In this document: one piece after another, positions 7,798-16,686 of the stretch
Layout: the number at the start of each line of letters is the position of its first letter
Numbering within the stretch: the stretch's first letter is position 1
DNA from: Streptomyces sp. NBC_00510
GTDB lineage: Bacteria > Actinomycetota > Actinomycetes > Streptomycetales > Streptomycetaceae
DNA length: 64,000 nt
Assembly: GCA_036013505.1 (NCBI GenBank)
Contig: CP107851.1
Location: 558,001-622,000 of the forward strand
Direction of reading: 5' to 3'
Notes under the pieces: model-generated
What the model was told of the DNA's origin: nothing
The model's input: the letters and a program-made list of their open reading frames with translations, nothing else
The model's database searches: none
Position numbers and translations under genes: made by a program

Positions 7798-8553
7798 TCA
7801 CTCGCGCAACGCGCGGGAAACCTTTCGGGCCGCCACGCGGACGACGGGAGCGAGCGTCTGAGGGGATTGACTGCCTGCCCTGAAGGCGATCGAAATGGCT
7901 GCCACGACCGATCCGCCCGCACCGTGGATCGGCGCTCCGACGCAGTGGACGTCCGGCCCCACCATTCTGTCGCTGCTGGCGTACCCCTCCCTGCGGACTT
8001 CGGCCAGCAGGGAGCGGAGCCGGGCGGGAGAGGTGACCGTGTTGCTGGTGTAGCGACGCGGTGGGGTGCTCAGGTACTCCTCTCGAACGTCATCAGGCGC
8101 GTGGGCGAGCAGGACGAGTCCCGCTCCCGTGGCGAATGCGCCGAAGCGGCCTCCCACCCGGCTGTCGGCCTGAGGGGCGCCCGGCGCGCTCAGACGCTCC
8201 AGGAAGACGACGTCCAGGTGGTCTCGCACGGAGAGATGGATGTGCTGTTCCTTCGTCACGTCGTACAGGTCGTACAGGATCGGCAGGGCCGCGTCGCGCA
8301 GCGGGAATCCGCGAGGCGCGAGGGTGGCCACCTCCCACAGCCGCAGGCCCACCCGGTAGCGCCGGTCGGGTCCACGCTCCAGGGCTCCCCAGGCGACGAG
8401 TTCGGCAGCACGACGATGAACCGTCGGCAACGGCAGACCCGTTCGCCTGGACAGCTCGGTGAGGGTGAGTGCGGGGTTTTCGCGGGAGAAGGCCCCGAGC
8501 AACGCAAGGACCTTGTCTGTCACCGACATGCCGTGCTCATCGGACATGTCCAT
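7798..8553 (-). CDS. IclR-family transcriptional regulator (251 aa)
   Basis: Residues 9-70 form the winged helix: DKVLALLGAFSRENPALTLT then LSRRTGLPLPTVHRRAAELV. Residues 85-250 form the IclR effector domain, with GRFGAFATGAGLVLLAHAP, DRMVGPDVHCVGAPIHG and VAAISIAFRAG. IclR proteins bind small metabolites and act as repressors or activators of adjacent catabolic genes. GAAGGAAGGGG precedes two possible starts, ATG 8553 and ATG 8547; the second has the better spacing. It converges on the biosynthetic operon and lies downstream of a secreted hydrolase gene on the same strand. Its target is unknown. Confidence 0.9.
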   Translation of the reverse strand: MDMSDEHGMSVTDKVLALLGAFSRENPALTLTELSRRTGLPLPTVHRRAAELVAWGALERGPDRRYRVGLRLWEVATLAPRGFPLRDAALPILYDLYDVTKEQHIHLSVRDHLDVVFLERLSAPGAPQADSRVGGRFGAFATGAGLVLLAHAPDDVREEYLSTPPRRYTSNTVTSPARLRSLLAEVRREGYASSDRMVGPDVHCVGAPIHGAGGSVVAAISIAFRAGSQSPQTLAPVVRVAARKVSRALRE

Positions 8554-8688
8554 GCCCCTTCCTTCGTGTGCGGGACGGCCTCCGCGCCGTTTGCCGGGCG
8601 CCCGGCCACCGCCCCTCCCCGCACGACGGCCTGGGCCGTCGTGCGGGGCCCGTCGGGCCGCGGGCGATGCCCCGCGACCCGCTTGCTG

Positions 8689-9543
8689 TCAGTGGACCGA
8701 CTCAGCGGCCTTCTTGATCAGGTTGGCGACGGTGCCGGGGTTGGTGACCTGCGCGGCGTGCGGGGTGTCGGCCTCGACGGTGTGCGCGTGGGCGCGGTTG
8801 GCCATGAAGCGCTCGGTGGCGGGCGGGATCACGTGGTCGTCCTTGGAGACGAGGTACCAGGACTGGACGGTCTTCCAGGCGGGGTCGCCGGGGGAGGCTT
8901 CGCCGAGGGCCTCGGCGGCGATGGGGCTCTGGGTGGCGGCGAGTTCGGCGGCGGTCTTGCTGCTGACGCGGTTGCTGAAGAAGAGGTCGCGGTACTGGTC
9001 GGCCTTGGCGTAGAGGTCGACCCCGATGCTGTGGTCAGCCTTGGGGTAGCCGACAGGGAAGAGGGCGGTGGGGACCTGGGCGTTGGGGTCGTTGCTGATC
9101 TGGGAACCGGGGAACTTCGCGGTCAGGGTCTTGACGTCCTCGCCGTTGTCCGGCGCGAAGGCGGAGATGTAGACGAGCGCCTTGACGTTCTTGTTCCCGG
9201 TGGCGGCGTTGGTGATGACCATGCCGCCGTAGGACTGGCCGACCAGGACGACGGGGCCCTTGATGGTGTTGAGGTAGGAGGCCAGGTACGAGGAGTCGGC
9301 GGCCACGCCGTGCAGACCGGTGGGCGGCGCGACGACCGGGTAGCCGTCACGCCGCAGGCGGTTGATGACGCCCTCCCAGCTGGCGGCGTCGGACCAGGCG
9401 CCGTTGGCCAGGACGATGGTCGGCTTGGGACCGGCCGGGGTGTTGTGCGCGGGCGCGGCCGACGCGAACGCGGTCACGCCGCCGGCGAGGGCGACACCGG
9501 TCGCGCCGAGGACGGCTATGCGGAACGTACGACGGCGAAGCAT
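8689..9543 (-). CDS. Secreted alpha/beta hydrolase (284 aa)
   Basis: A signal peptide spans residues 1 to about 30: a basic start (LRRRTFR), a hydrophobic core, and a likely cleavage at SAAPAHN. The mature protein is a compact alpha/beta hydrolase of the salicylate-esterase/methylketone-hydrolase type. It begins TIVLANGAWSDAASWEGVI, has nucleophile Ser104 in VGQSYGGMV, and a terminal histidine in DTPHAAQV. These proteins hydrolyse small esters; the natural substrate is unclear. CAGGAG precedes ATG 9543. A second, cytosolic alpha/beta hydrolase gene follows upstream on the same strand, and about 200 bases separate them, so co-transcription is possible but not clear. Confidence 0.88.
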   Translation of the reverse strand: MLRRRTFRIAVLGATGVALAGGVTAFASAAPAHNTPAGPKPTIVLANGAWSDAASWEGVINRLRRDGYPVVAPPTGLHGVAADSSYLASYLNTIKGPVVLVGQSYGGMVITNAATGNKNVKALVYISAFAPDNGEDVKTLTAKFPGSQISNDPNAQVPTALFPVGYPKADHSIGVDLYAKADQYRDLFFSNRVSSKTAAELAATQSPIAAEALGEASPGDPAWKTVQSWYLVSKDDHVIPPATERFMANRAHAHTVEADTPHAAQVTNPGTVANLIKKAAESVH

Positions 9544-9740
9544 GGATTTCTCCTGATGTGATGGTGTTGCTGCGGCGGGCGCACAGGCCCGCGGGTGGGG
9601 CACGCGACGGTCGCGTCCCCGGGAGAGCCCCCGCGAGCGGCGGGGGGTGTCGCGCCGGACCGTCCGTGACGGACGGCGCATTCATGAGGTCAAAGGTCGG
9701 CAGATCAGGGCCGGCGGGGTCCCGCGGTCCGCATGTGCGG

Positions 9741-10562
9741 TCACACGTGGGCGGGGATGTGTTCCTCGGCCCAGTTCAGGGCGTAGTCCGCGACTTCCCG
9801 CCAGCCGTCCTGGCCGATGATGAAGTGCGAGCGCCCGGGGAACTCCTGGTACTCGGTGACGGCGGGCGACTTGCGGTACAGGCGCCAGTTGGCCTTGTTG
9901 ACCTTGGGCGGGACGATGTGGTCGGCCTCTCCCGCGATGAACAGCAGCGGGGCCCTGCGGCCGTTGCGGAAGTCGACCCGGGTGGCGGCCCGGGGGTTGA
10001 AGTTGGCGAACGCCCCCTGGAAGAGGACCCGGGCCGAGCCGGGGACGGCGTAGCGCTCGTAGTGGGCGTCGGACTGGCTCTCGTCGAGCGTGTTGGTGAT
10101 GGCGTAATGGAACTGCCGCGCCGTCAGGGAGACCGCCTTGTTCTTGTTGGCCGGGTTTCCCAGCACCGGCCACGCCGACTTGAGGGTCGACAGCGGCAGC
10201 GGAAGAACGCCCTTGACGGCTGCGGAGTCGATGGCGACCCCGGCACTGCCCAGGCCCCGATCGAGCAGGATCTGCACGATGGTGCCGCCGAACGAGTGGC
10301 CCATGAGGATGGGCGGATGAGGCAGGGCGCGGATGATCCGCTCGTAGTGGTCGACCACCTCACGCAAGCCGACCCCCGCGATGCCCGAGGGGTCGCGCCG
10401 CAACTCCTCCACCTCGCGGTCCAGACCCGGCCAGGCGGGAGCTATGACTGCGTACCCCCGCGCCTCGTAGTACTGCTTCCACCCCTCCCAGCTGCGCGGG
10501 TTCACCCACAGGCCGTGGATGAGCACGATCGTGCCTGCCTCATTGGCGTGGGGCTCACTCAT
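9741..10562 (-). CDS. Cytosolic alpha/beta hydrolase (273 aa)
   Basis: The protein has TIVLIHGLWVNPRSWEGW (oxyanion HG), nucleophile Ser90 in LMGHSFGGTIV, an acid residue in FIAGEADHIVPP, and histidine in PGRSHFIIGQ. It has no signal peptide. This pattern is common in small-ester hydrolases and haloperoxidase-like proteins. GGAGG is 7 bases before ATG 10562, which is why I do not use the longer open frame. The promoter carries a palindrome (AGAACGTTCT) shared with the promoter of the TetR gene at 15526, so I infer TetR control of this hydrolase. Confidence 0.88.
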   Translation of the reverse strand: MSEPHANEAGTIVLIHGLWVNPRSWEGWKQYYEARGYAVIAPAWPGLDREVEELRRDPSGIAGVGLREVVDHYERIIRALPHPPILMGHSFGGTIVQILLDRGLGSAGVAIDSAAVKGVLPLPLSTLKSAWPVLGNPANKNKAVSLTARQFHYAITNTLDESQSDAHYERYAVPGSARVLFQGAFANFNPRAATRVDFRNGRRAPLLFIAGEADHIVPPKVNKANWRLYRKSPAVTEYQEFPGRSHFIIGQDGWREVADYALNWAEEHIPAHV

Positions 10563-10579
10563 GCGGACCTCCGAAACGA

Positions 10580-10591
10580 ATAGAACGTTCT
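10580..10591 (-). promoter_or_regulatory. Putative TetR operator upstream of the hydrolase gene
   Basis: Read on the minus strand, GAACGTTCTAT ends 18 bases before the hydrolase start codon. The 10-bp palindrome AGAACGTTCT occupies 10582-10591. The same 11 bases occur upstream of the TetR gene at 15504-15514. Confidence 0.55.
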
Positions 10592-11182
10592 GTTCATTAA
10601 AGCTAATCCCGCCGATGCCCGCAGGCAAGCGGTGCCGCGAAAGGCACGGGGCGCACCGTCAGGACATGTCCAGCGCGTACGAGCACGCATCGGGCGCATG
10701 CCGAGCCGGCGTCGACCTGCATCGAGCACGAATCCGGACCGCGCCAAGCCGGCAGCGCGCGCCGGCCTCCCGCAGCGCCCCCAGACTGTCGCCGGAAGCC
10801 CCGGTCCCACATCCGTCGAACGCCTGCGGGAAAACCGGTCACCGAGCCGTGCCGGGCAGTCGTTTCGACAGCGCACCAGGTGTCCGGCCGGTCGCCGGGC
10901 GGCAGCGCGAGCGCCAGGGACCGCGCAAGGCCCGGATTCCTCAGGCGAAAGGTCCAGAAGTCGCGGCCCTGAGCCCGGGCGAGTGGATTCCGCCGCCGCT
11001 CGGCCCCGGACCAGCCATGAACCCCAGTCGTCGGCACTGTCAGATGACTTATGCGGGCCGGTCCCACCGGGACCGATACTGAGCAAGTGCCCGTGCGGTC
11101 ACGCGCCGGTGCCGGATCTGTCGTGGCCCATCGTTGGCCAGGACTACCGCCGCCTCACCGCTCCCACCATGCGCCGAGGAGC
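10592..11182. other. Intergenic region between divergent hydrolase and SDR genes
   Basis: About 590 bases without a convincing gene. The open frames seen are Arg/Pro/Ala-rich, lack family motifs, and overlap one another on both strands. The stretch should carry the promoters of the two divergent genes. Confidence 0.5.
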
Positions 11183-11185
11183 ATG

Positions 11186-12010
11186 ATGTCGAAGATCATC
11201 CTTGTCACCGGGGCGTCCAGCGGCCTCGGGGCAGCGACTGCCCAGGCCCTGGCCGGAGCCGGTCACATCGCCTACGCCGGAATGGGCGCTGCCTCAGGCC
11301 ATCCACCGATCGCCGCCAAACTGGACGGGGATGCAGGCCATCAGGGCGCTCGGCCGAGTCCGATCGCCCTCGACGTCGCCGATCAGCGCTCGGTCTGCGC
11401 CACGGTCACCGACATCACGGCGGAAGCCGGGCGGATCGACTGCGTGGTCCACACCATGGGGCCTGTGCCCCGGGGCCCCGTCGAGTCCTTCACTCCCTAC
11501 CAGTTGGCGCAGATCTACGACGCGAACGTGCTGTCCACCCAGCGGGTGAACCGTGCTGTGCTGCCGCAGATGCGCGAACGCCAGGACGGCCTGCTGGTCT
11601 GGGTGGTGTCCCGCGGCGACCCCGCGAACGAGGCCCCCTACCTCGCCCTGCACTCCGAAAGCGTCGCGGTGATCGATCATCTCGCGGCAAGCTACGCGAA
11701 AGAGCTGGCCGGCTTCGGGGTGGAGGTCACAGTCGTCGTGGCCGGGCTGACCGTGCCCGAAACCGGCCGGCGGCTGCGGCTGGTCCTTCCGGACGACCTC
11801 GGTACGGCGCAGGCGTACGAGGGCCGGTATCCCGGTCTGGTCGATCGAGTCGACGCGCACCTGGCCGATCAGGCCGCCACCGCGGCGCGTCTCGCCCGCA
11901 CGGCACAGGCCGTCGCAGCCGTGGTGGACAGCCCGAAGGGCGCTCGCCCGCCGCGGGTCACCGCCGGTGCGCCCGGTGACCGGCTGCCGGGTACCGGCGA
12001 CGTCGGTTAG
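11186..12010 (+). CDS. Short-chain dehydrogenase/reductase-like protein with a degenerate active site (274 aa)
   Basis: The Rossmann start IILVTGASSGLGAATAQAL shows the TGxxxGxG cofactor motif, and LDVADQRSV, DCVVHTMG and YDANVLSTQRVNRAVLP follow SDR order. At the catalytic position the sequence is PYLALHSESVAVIDHLA, where PY...YxxxK would be expected; the Tyr is replaced by His and the Lys by Val. The protein may therefore bind NAD(P) without normal dehydrogenase chemistry. GAGGAG lies 4 bases before ATG 11186; ATG 11183 is an alternative. It converges on the LAL regulator with about 60 bases between. Confidence 0.8.
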   Translation: MSKIILVTGASSGLGAATAQALAGAGHIAYAGMGAASGHPPIAAKLDGDAGHQGARPSPIALDVADQRSVCATVTDITAEAGRIDCVVHTMGPVPRGPVESFTPYQLAQIYDANVLSTQRVNRAVLPQMRERQDGLLVWVVSRGDPANEAPYLALHSESVAVIDHLAASYAKELAGFGVEVTVVVAGLTVPETGRRLRLVLPDDLGTAQAYEGRYPGLVDRVDAHLADQAATAARLARTAQAVAAVVDSPKGARPPRVTAGAPGDRLPGTGDVG

Positions 12011-12073
12011 GCAGATACGGAAGGGTGCGGTCAGGGCGTGGAAGCGGAAAGGTATCCGGCGTGGGCGCGGGTC

Positions 12074-14860
12074 TCACTCCTCCAAGGCACCGAGCGCGTC
12101 GCGGAGCGCTGCCCGGGAGGTGATGCCGAGCTTGGGAAAGATCTGGTAAAGGTGCGCTCCGACCGTCCGGTGCGAGAGATAGAGCCGTTCGGCGATCTGC
12201 TTGTTGCTCAGCCCCGATGCCGCCAGGTCCGCGATCTCCCGCTCCTGCGACGTGAGCACCTTCCCGCCCGCTTCGGTCCTCGGCGCAACCCATCCGGCGG
12301 CCCGCAGCTGCTTGGCCGCACGATCCATCCAGGGACCGGCGCGAAGCTCGGCGAAGGCGTCGTGGGCCAGCGTCAACTGCCCTCTGGCCTCCGCGTTCGC
12401 CCTGGCTCGTCGGAGCCGTTCGCCGTGGGCCAGCCGCACCCGGGCCAGATCGAATGGCCATTGCTCGACGTCCGGCAGGGCCAATGCCTCACCGAACAGA
12501 CGCACCGACTCCTCGTCGTCCGTGGCGCACAGAGCGGCCGAAGCGCCGGCCAGGAGCGCGAGCCGCGGGGAGAGCGCGGCGATGTCGTTGTCCCGGATGG
12601 CGCGCACATGAGCGGCCGCTTCCGCTGGGCGGTCGGTGCGGACCGCGGCTTCGACGAGATCCATCATCACCCAGAGGGCGTGCGGCACATGGGAGGCGAA
12701 GGTGCCCGCGGGGCTGATAGCCGTCGCGTGACGATAGGCGCCGGTGAAGTCGCCACGTCCGAGATCGGCCACGGTACGTATGTGCCGGGCGTAGTGCAGT
12801 GCCGTCCCGACGCCCCGCGGTGCGGCCCATTGGGAGATGCGACCCGTGAGGAGGACGACCGTCGCGTCCTCCCCGCGGGGCGCGGCGACGACAGCCCTGC
12901 AATACCAGAAGTACCAGGTGAAGAACCGGTATCCGGAGTCCTCGCAGAGCTGGGCTCCTTCCTCGGCCAGTTCGACGCACTCGTCCCACCTGCCGGTCAG
13001 GTAGTCGTCCAGGCACAGGTGCATCAAGGCGCCGAGATGCCGGCGCACCGGGCCGCCGTCCCGTCCCTGGCGGACGACCTTCCACGAGGGCTCACGGAGG
13101 TCGGACAACCGGTCGAGGTAGAGCGCCGCGGTGCCGACCCTGACGATGCGGCCGGGGTCGGTCTCTTCGGGAAGTCCGCCGAGGATGCCCTCCAGCTGGT
13201 CCAGCGCGGCCGCTCCCGAACGCGCCGGGTCGGAGAAGGTCTTGCCGGCCACGGACAGCAGTGCGGGCGGCTCCGGGCGCAACCGGGAGAGCGCGGTGTA
13301 GAAGGGGTCCCACAACTCCGCTCGGCCGCTGAAGAAACACAGGAGCAGCAGCAGGTGCACGGCGTCGACGACGGCGTTGTCCTCGGCGTCGTACTGGTGG
13401 GTGCCGGACTCGATGGCGCCCACCAGCAGGCGGTGAGCCGTGTCGATGTCCCCGTCACCGTTGATGACCAGATAGACGGCGGCAGCGGCGGAGCGAAGGG
13501 ACCCGGCCAGGTCCGGGTCGGCGCGTCGGGCGTCCTCGAGCAGCTCCGAGACGCCGCGCAGCTCCCCCGTCGCGTCGGCGCCGATGTAAGCGGCCTCGGC
13601 CAGGCGGCGCGCCCGGTCCGACCCGTGGGGACTCAAGTCGGCCGCCCGAATCAGCGCCGCAACCGCCCCCAGGGCGTCACCGCGCACCGTGATGCGGTGG
13701 GCGGCCCGCTCCAGCAGGGTGGCGACCTGCTCGTCCGGCTCGACGGACGCTTCTCCGAGATGCCAGGCCCGGCGCTCGGGCTGATGCGCCAGAGCCTGGG
13801 CCAGGGCCCGGTGCGCCGCACGGCGCTCGGCGCTGGAGCAGGCGTCGACGACGGCCGAGCGGATCAGGGGGTGCCGGAAGACGAGCCGCCGGGTGCCCTC
13901 ATCGACGGTGACCAGCTGGTCCTGCTCGGCCGGGGCGAGATCTTCGAGGTCGGCGTCGCAACCGTCCTGCCGCGCCGCCGCGTGCAGGACCCCGAGATCG
14001 CCGGTTCCGTCCATCGTGGCGAGCAGCAGCAGGCGGCGGGTGGCAGCCGGCAGGCCTGAGACACGGGAGAGGAACAGCGCTTGGAGCCGCTGGCTCAGCG
14101 GCAGGACCGCGGGAAGGTTCTCCAGCGCCATGCGCTGCTGCCCGCTCAGCACCGTGGGCAGTTCGAGCAGGGCCAGCGGGTTCCCTTCGGCCGCGGACAG
14201 CAGCCGACGCCGCACTCGTTCGGCAAGGTTCGGGAATCGCGCGTCGAGCAGCGCCCGGGACGACGTTTCGTCCAGCGGCGGCACCTCGTACTCGGGCAGT
14301 CCACCGCGGTTGAAGAAGGTCTCGCTTCCTTGGCGCACGGCGCCGAGGAAGCCGATCCGGCTGCCGCCGAGCCTGCGGGCGACGAAGCCGAACACGGCGG
14401 CGCTTGCGCGGTCCACCCACTGCAGGTCGTCGATGACGAGCAGCAGGGAGTCAGGTGCGGCCACCTGGCGAAGGAGCATGAGGGTCGCACTGGACACGAC
14501 GAGTCGGTTCGGCGACGCTCCGCTGCCGAGGCCCAGCGCGACACGCAGGGCCTCCTGATGGGTGCTGTCCAGATCGCCGAACGTCTCGGAGAGAGGGAAG
14601 AGGAGTTGGTTCAGGCTGGAGTAGCTCACGTCGGCTTCGAACTCGACGCCGGCCGCACGCAGGACCCGCGTCCCGGTCGCGGACGCCGCCTCCGCCACGG
14701 CGTTGAGCAGAACCGTCTTGCCCACCCCCGCCTGCCCCGACAGCAGGAGCGCCCCGCCACGGTCGGTGGCGCCAAGGAACGCGCGTATGCGATCCAGTTC
14801 CTTGGCACGCCCCACCGGAGCGCCAGCGGCTCCGTCATCAAAGGGGTCGCCGTAGCCCAC
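12074..14860 (-). CDS. LAL-type LuxR family regulator with N-terminal ATPase (928 aa)
   Basis: Residues 15-200 contain an AAA/STAND ATPase: Walker A GQAGVGKT at 42-49 and Walker B LLLVIDDLQWVD. A long helical, TPR-like middle follows. The last 65 residues form a LuxR helix-turn-helix: LTSQEREIADLAASGLSNKQ then IAERLYLSHRTVGAHLYQ. This is the standard layout of large ATP-binding LuxR regulators, which activate secondary-metabolic or catabolic genes. GTG 14860 is preceded by GGGAG at suitable spacing. It converges on the SDR-like gene; the target is not evident, although the hydrolases and the TetR gene are its nearest neighbours. Confidence 0.93.
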   Translation of the reverse strand: MGYGDPFDDGAAGAPVGRAKELDRIRAFLGATDRGGALLLSGQAGVGKTVLLNAVAEAASATGTRVLRAAGVEFEADVSYSSLNQLLFPLSETFGDLDSTHQEALRVALGLGSGASPNRLVVSSATLMLLRQVAAPDSLLLVIDDLQWVDRASAAVFGFVARRLGGSRIGFLGAVRQGSETFFNRGGLPEYEVPPLDETSSRALLDARFPNLAERVRRRLLSAAEGNPLALLELPTVLSGQQRMALENLPAVLPLSQRLQALFLSRVSGLPAATRRLLLLATMDGTGDLGVLHAAARQDGCDADLEDLAPAEQDQLVTVDEGTRRLVFRHPLIRSAVVDACSSAERRAAHRALAQALAHQPERRAWHLGEASVEPDEQVATLLERAAHRITVRGDALGAVAALIRAADLSPHGSDRARRLAEAAYIGADATGELRGVSELLEDARRADPDLAGSLRSAAAAVYLVINGDGDIDTAHRLLVGAIESGTHQYDAEDNAVVDAVHLLLLLCFFSGRAELWDPFYTALSRLRPEPPALLSVAGKTFSDPARSGAAALDQLEGILGGLPEETDPGRIVRVGTAALYLDRLSDLREPSWKVVRQGRDGGPVRRHLGALMHLCLDDYLTGRWDECVELAEEGAQLCEDSGYRFFTWYFWYCRAVVAAPRGEDATVVLLTGRISQWAAPRGVGTALHYARHIRTVADLGRGDFTGAYRHATAISPAGTFASHVPHALWVMMDLVEAAVRTDRPAEAAAHVRAIRDNDIAALSPRLALLAGASAALCATDDEESVRLFGEALALPDVEQWPFDLARVRLAHGERLRRARANAEARGQLTLAHDAFAELRAGPWMDRAAKQLRAAGWVAPRTEAGGKVLTSQEREIADLAASGLSNKQIAERLYLSHRTVGAHLYQIFPKLGITSRAALRDALGALEE

Positions 14861-15502
14861 CCGTCCACACTCCCGTCAGCCGTCCACGTCCGCCCGGGTT
14901 CCACTCGGGCGGATATTCCTTGAATTCATTGGCAAGGGGAGGTTCATGTTAGCCCGCGAACTCCCGGAATCACCTCACCGAGCCGTATTTCCACTGAGTC
15001 CGTCGGCAGTCCGGAAAACTCGGGAGGAGATTCTTTCACTGAGTGAAAGTCGTATCCCGGTGAGTGCCTGCGGGCGGTAGTGTGCCTTCCGGACACGGGC
15101 TCCTTCGACGGAACCCCCCTCGCCGCATGGGTCCCGGCCCAGGTGGGCGGCCGTCAGGTGCCCATCCAGCGGCGACCATGCGAGAAATAACGGAACGCGC
15201 ACGACGCGGGGAGCAGGAAAGGCGCCCCTCGACCCGTTGATTTCGCGTACTCATTCCGGCAGTCAACGGCCATTCGCCCCCACGGCCATTTCCCGCCCTC
15301 CTGTCGGGGAATAGTCGGCACCGTCGGCCCATGGCACAGGCCTCGCTTCCTTTTGCACACCGGTCCGCTCCACCTGCACCGTCCCGACGGGAACATCGAC
15401 GGCGCCCAGCGAGCATGCGAGCGGCCCTTCGGCGGCCCCGTCGCGGTTGTCCCAGTGGCGCTGCGACCTGGGCGCCCGCCCGCGCTTCCCAAGATTATGG
15501 AA
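14861..15502. other. Intergenic region between divergent LAL and TetR genes
   Basis: About 640 bases with no supported gene. The open frames here lack recognisable motifs. The region should contain the LAL promoter on one side and the TetR promoter on the other. Confidence 0.5.
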
Positions 15503-15519
15503 GGAACGTTCTATATAAT
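15503..15519 (+). promoter_or_regulatory. TetR gene promoter with overlapping operator
   Basis: GGAACGTTCTAT (15503-15514) runs straight into a perfect -10 element TATAAT (15514-15519). The start codon ATG 15526 lies only 6 bases after the -10, so the transcript is probably leaderless. No good -35 is visible. An operator touching the -10 fits autorepression. Confidence 0.6.
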
Positions 15520-15525
15520 GTCTCC

Positions 15526-16116
15526 ATGACCGAGACGAAGAGCGGGCCTGCCACGACCAGCCGCAGGTCGGCGGCACGGGAGCGGCTGCTGACCACGGCG
15601 AGCAGGCTCTTCTACACCGAGGGGATTCGCGCTGTCGGCGTCGACCGGGTGATGGCGGAGGCCGACGTCGCACGCGGCACCTTCTACCGGCACTTCGAGG
15701 GCAAGGACGACCTGGTGCGCTGCTACCTGGACGCCACCGATCACGACATCCGGGCCCGGGTGGCCGTGGCGGCCGAGAAGACGGGGGGAGGTGCGGCGTT
15801 GCTCGATGTCGTCGCGCACAGCATCGGCGAGGAGATCTGCGGTCCCGGGTTTCGCGGCTGCCCCTTCATCAACGCGGCCGCGGAGTACCCGGATCGGGAG
15901 TGCCCGATCCACCAAGCCGTGCTGAGGCACCGCGAGTGGTTCCGCCAGGTACTGGAGGACGCCCTCACGACCATGGGCGTCACGGACCCCCGGCAGTCCG
16001 CCGACCTGGTGGTCGCCCTACGTGACGGAGCGATGGTCGCGGGCTACCTCGGCGACTCCCGGTCCGCGGCGCGCACCCTGGTCCAGGGTGTCGACCTGGT
16101 CGTCGCGTCGGGCTGA
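15526..16116 (+). CDS. TetR/AcrR-family transcriptional repressor (196 aa)
   Basis: Residues 14-60 form the DNA-binding domain: RERLLTTASRLFYTEGIRAV then ADVARGTFYRHFEGKDDL. The ligand domain contains GFRGCPFINAAAEYPDRECP, a conserved feature of one TetR subfamily in Streptomyces. The start follows the promoter so closely that no ribosome-binding site fits, which supports leaderless translation. The motif GAACGTTCTAT in its own promoter recurs before the hydrolase gene at 10562, so a small regulon with that hydrolase is likely (inference). Confidence 0.92.
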   Translation: MTETKSGPATTSRRSAARERLLTTASRLFYTEGIRAVGVDRVMAEADVARGTFYRHFEGKDDLVRCYLDATDHDIRARVAVAAEKTGGGAALLDVVAHSIGEEICGPGFRGCPFINAAAEYPDRECPIHQAVLRHREWFRQVLEDALTTMGVTDPRQSADLVVALRDGAMVAGYLGDSRSAARTLVQGVDLVVASG

Positions 16117-16264
16117 CGGAAGGGCGGGCCGGTGTCAGGACGCTGTCGTCGGCGACGCCACCTCACACGCCAAGAGGCCCATGAGCTGACCGCCGCCGAC
16201 CCCGGGGAACACCACGTTGCCGACGACAGTGAACCGCCCAAGCAGACACGAAGGCAGGCCGCTC

Positions 16265-16500
16265 TCAGTTGAGCCGTCGGTCGACGATGTGGTGCCGGCC
16301 GGTCGACCCTGACGATGCAGGGATGGACGAGAAACCGGCGGAGGAGGCCTCGGAGCGGAATCTGCCGGGGTGCGACCAACTGACCAGTACTCGGGCGGCC
16401 GCGATCGGTCGGACTCCGAGCAGAGCGAAGATCTCCGGAGCCAACTGGCGGACGAGACGCTTCCGGGGTGCGTGGCCATGTTCAGCTCGCGGTCTGTGCG
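16265..16500 (-). pseudogene. IS110-type transposase remnant
   Basis: On the minus strand a frame reads VRQLAPEIFALLGVRPIAAA, then GRFRSEASSAGFSSIPASSG and TGRHHIVDRRLN. This resembles the helix-hairpin-helix and C-terminal motif of IS110-family transposases (LPGVG, RLRSEAAFA, PASSG, RLNRGGDRxxN) in degraded form. The N-terminal DEDD domain is absent. Flanking bases 16117-16264 and 16500-16670 show no gene. Confidence 0.55.
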
Positions 16501-16670
16501 GCCGGCAGCAGTCCGGCCTGCTCCGGCGGCCACCGGGGTCCTGGCCCCACCCGGCAGCCGCTGCCGGCGACTTCGAGTTTGCCCGTCGGCAACGCCTCTG
16601 CGACCCGGACGTCACGTCGAAGACATGTCGTGAACCACGAACCTCTTCGCCCGCAGATTGCTTGAGCGAT

Positions 16671-16686
16671 AAGGTCATACGTATGC
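16671..16686 (+). promoter_or_regulatory. GntR operator site 1 (covers the regulator's own start codon)
   Basis: AAGGTCATACGTATGC contains the perfect palindrome CATACGTATG at 16676-16685. The ATG within it (16683-16685) is the likely start codon of the GntR gene, so repressor binding would block transcription start or translation directly. Three further close copies mark the other promoters of the cluster. Confidence 0.75.

Noticed and set aside
7867..9561. A long plus-strand open frame across the IclR and hydrolase genes
   Set aside because: It runs antisense to two well-supported genes and its Gly/Val-rich sequence has no family motif.
12038..14059. A 673-codon open frame on the plus strand opposite the LAL regulator
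   Set aside because: It is the antisense shadow of a gene with clear ATPase and LuxR motifs; its product is low-complexity and has no domain.
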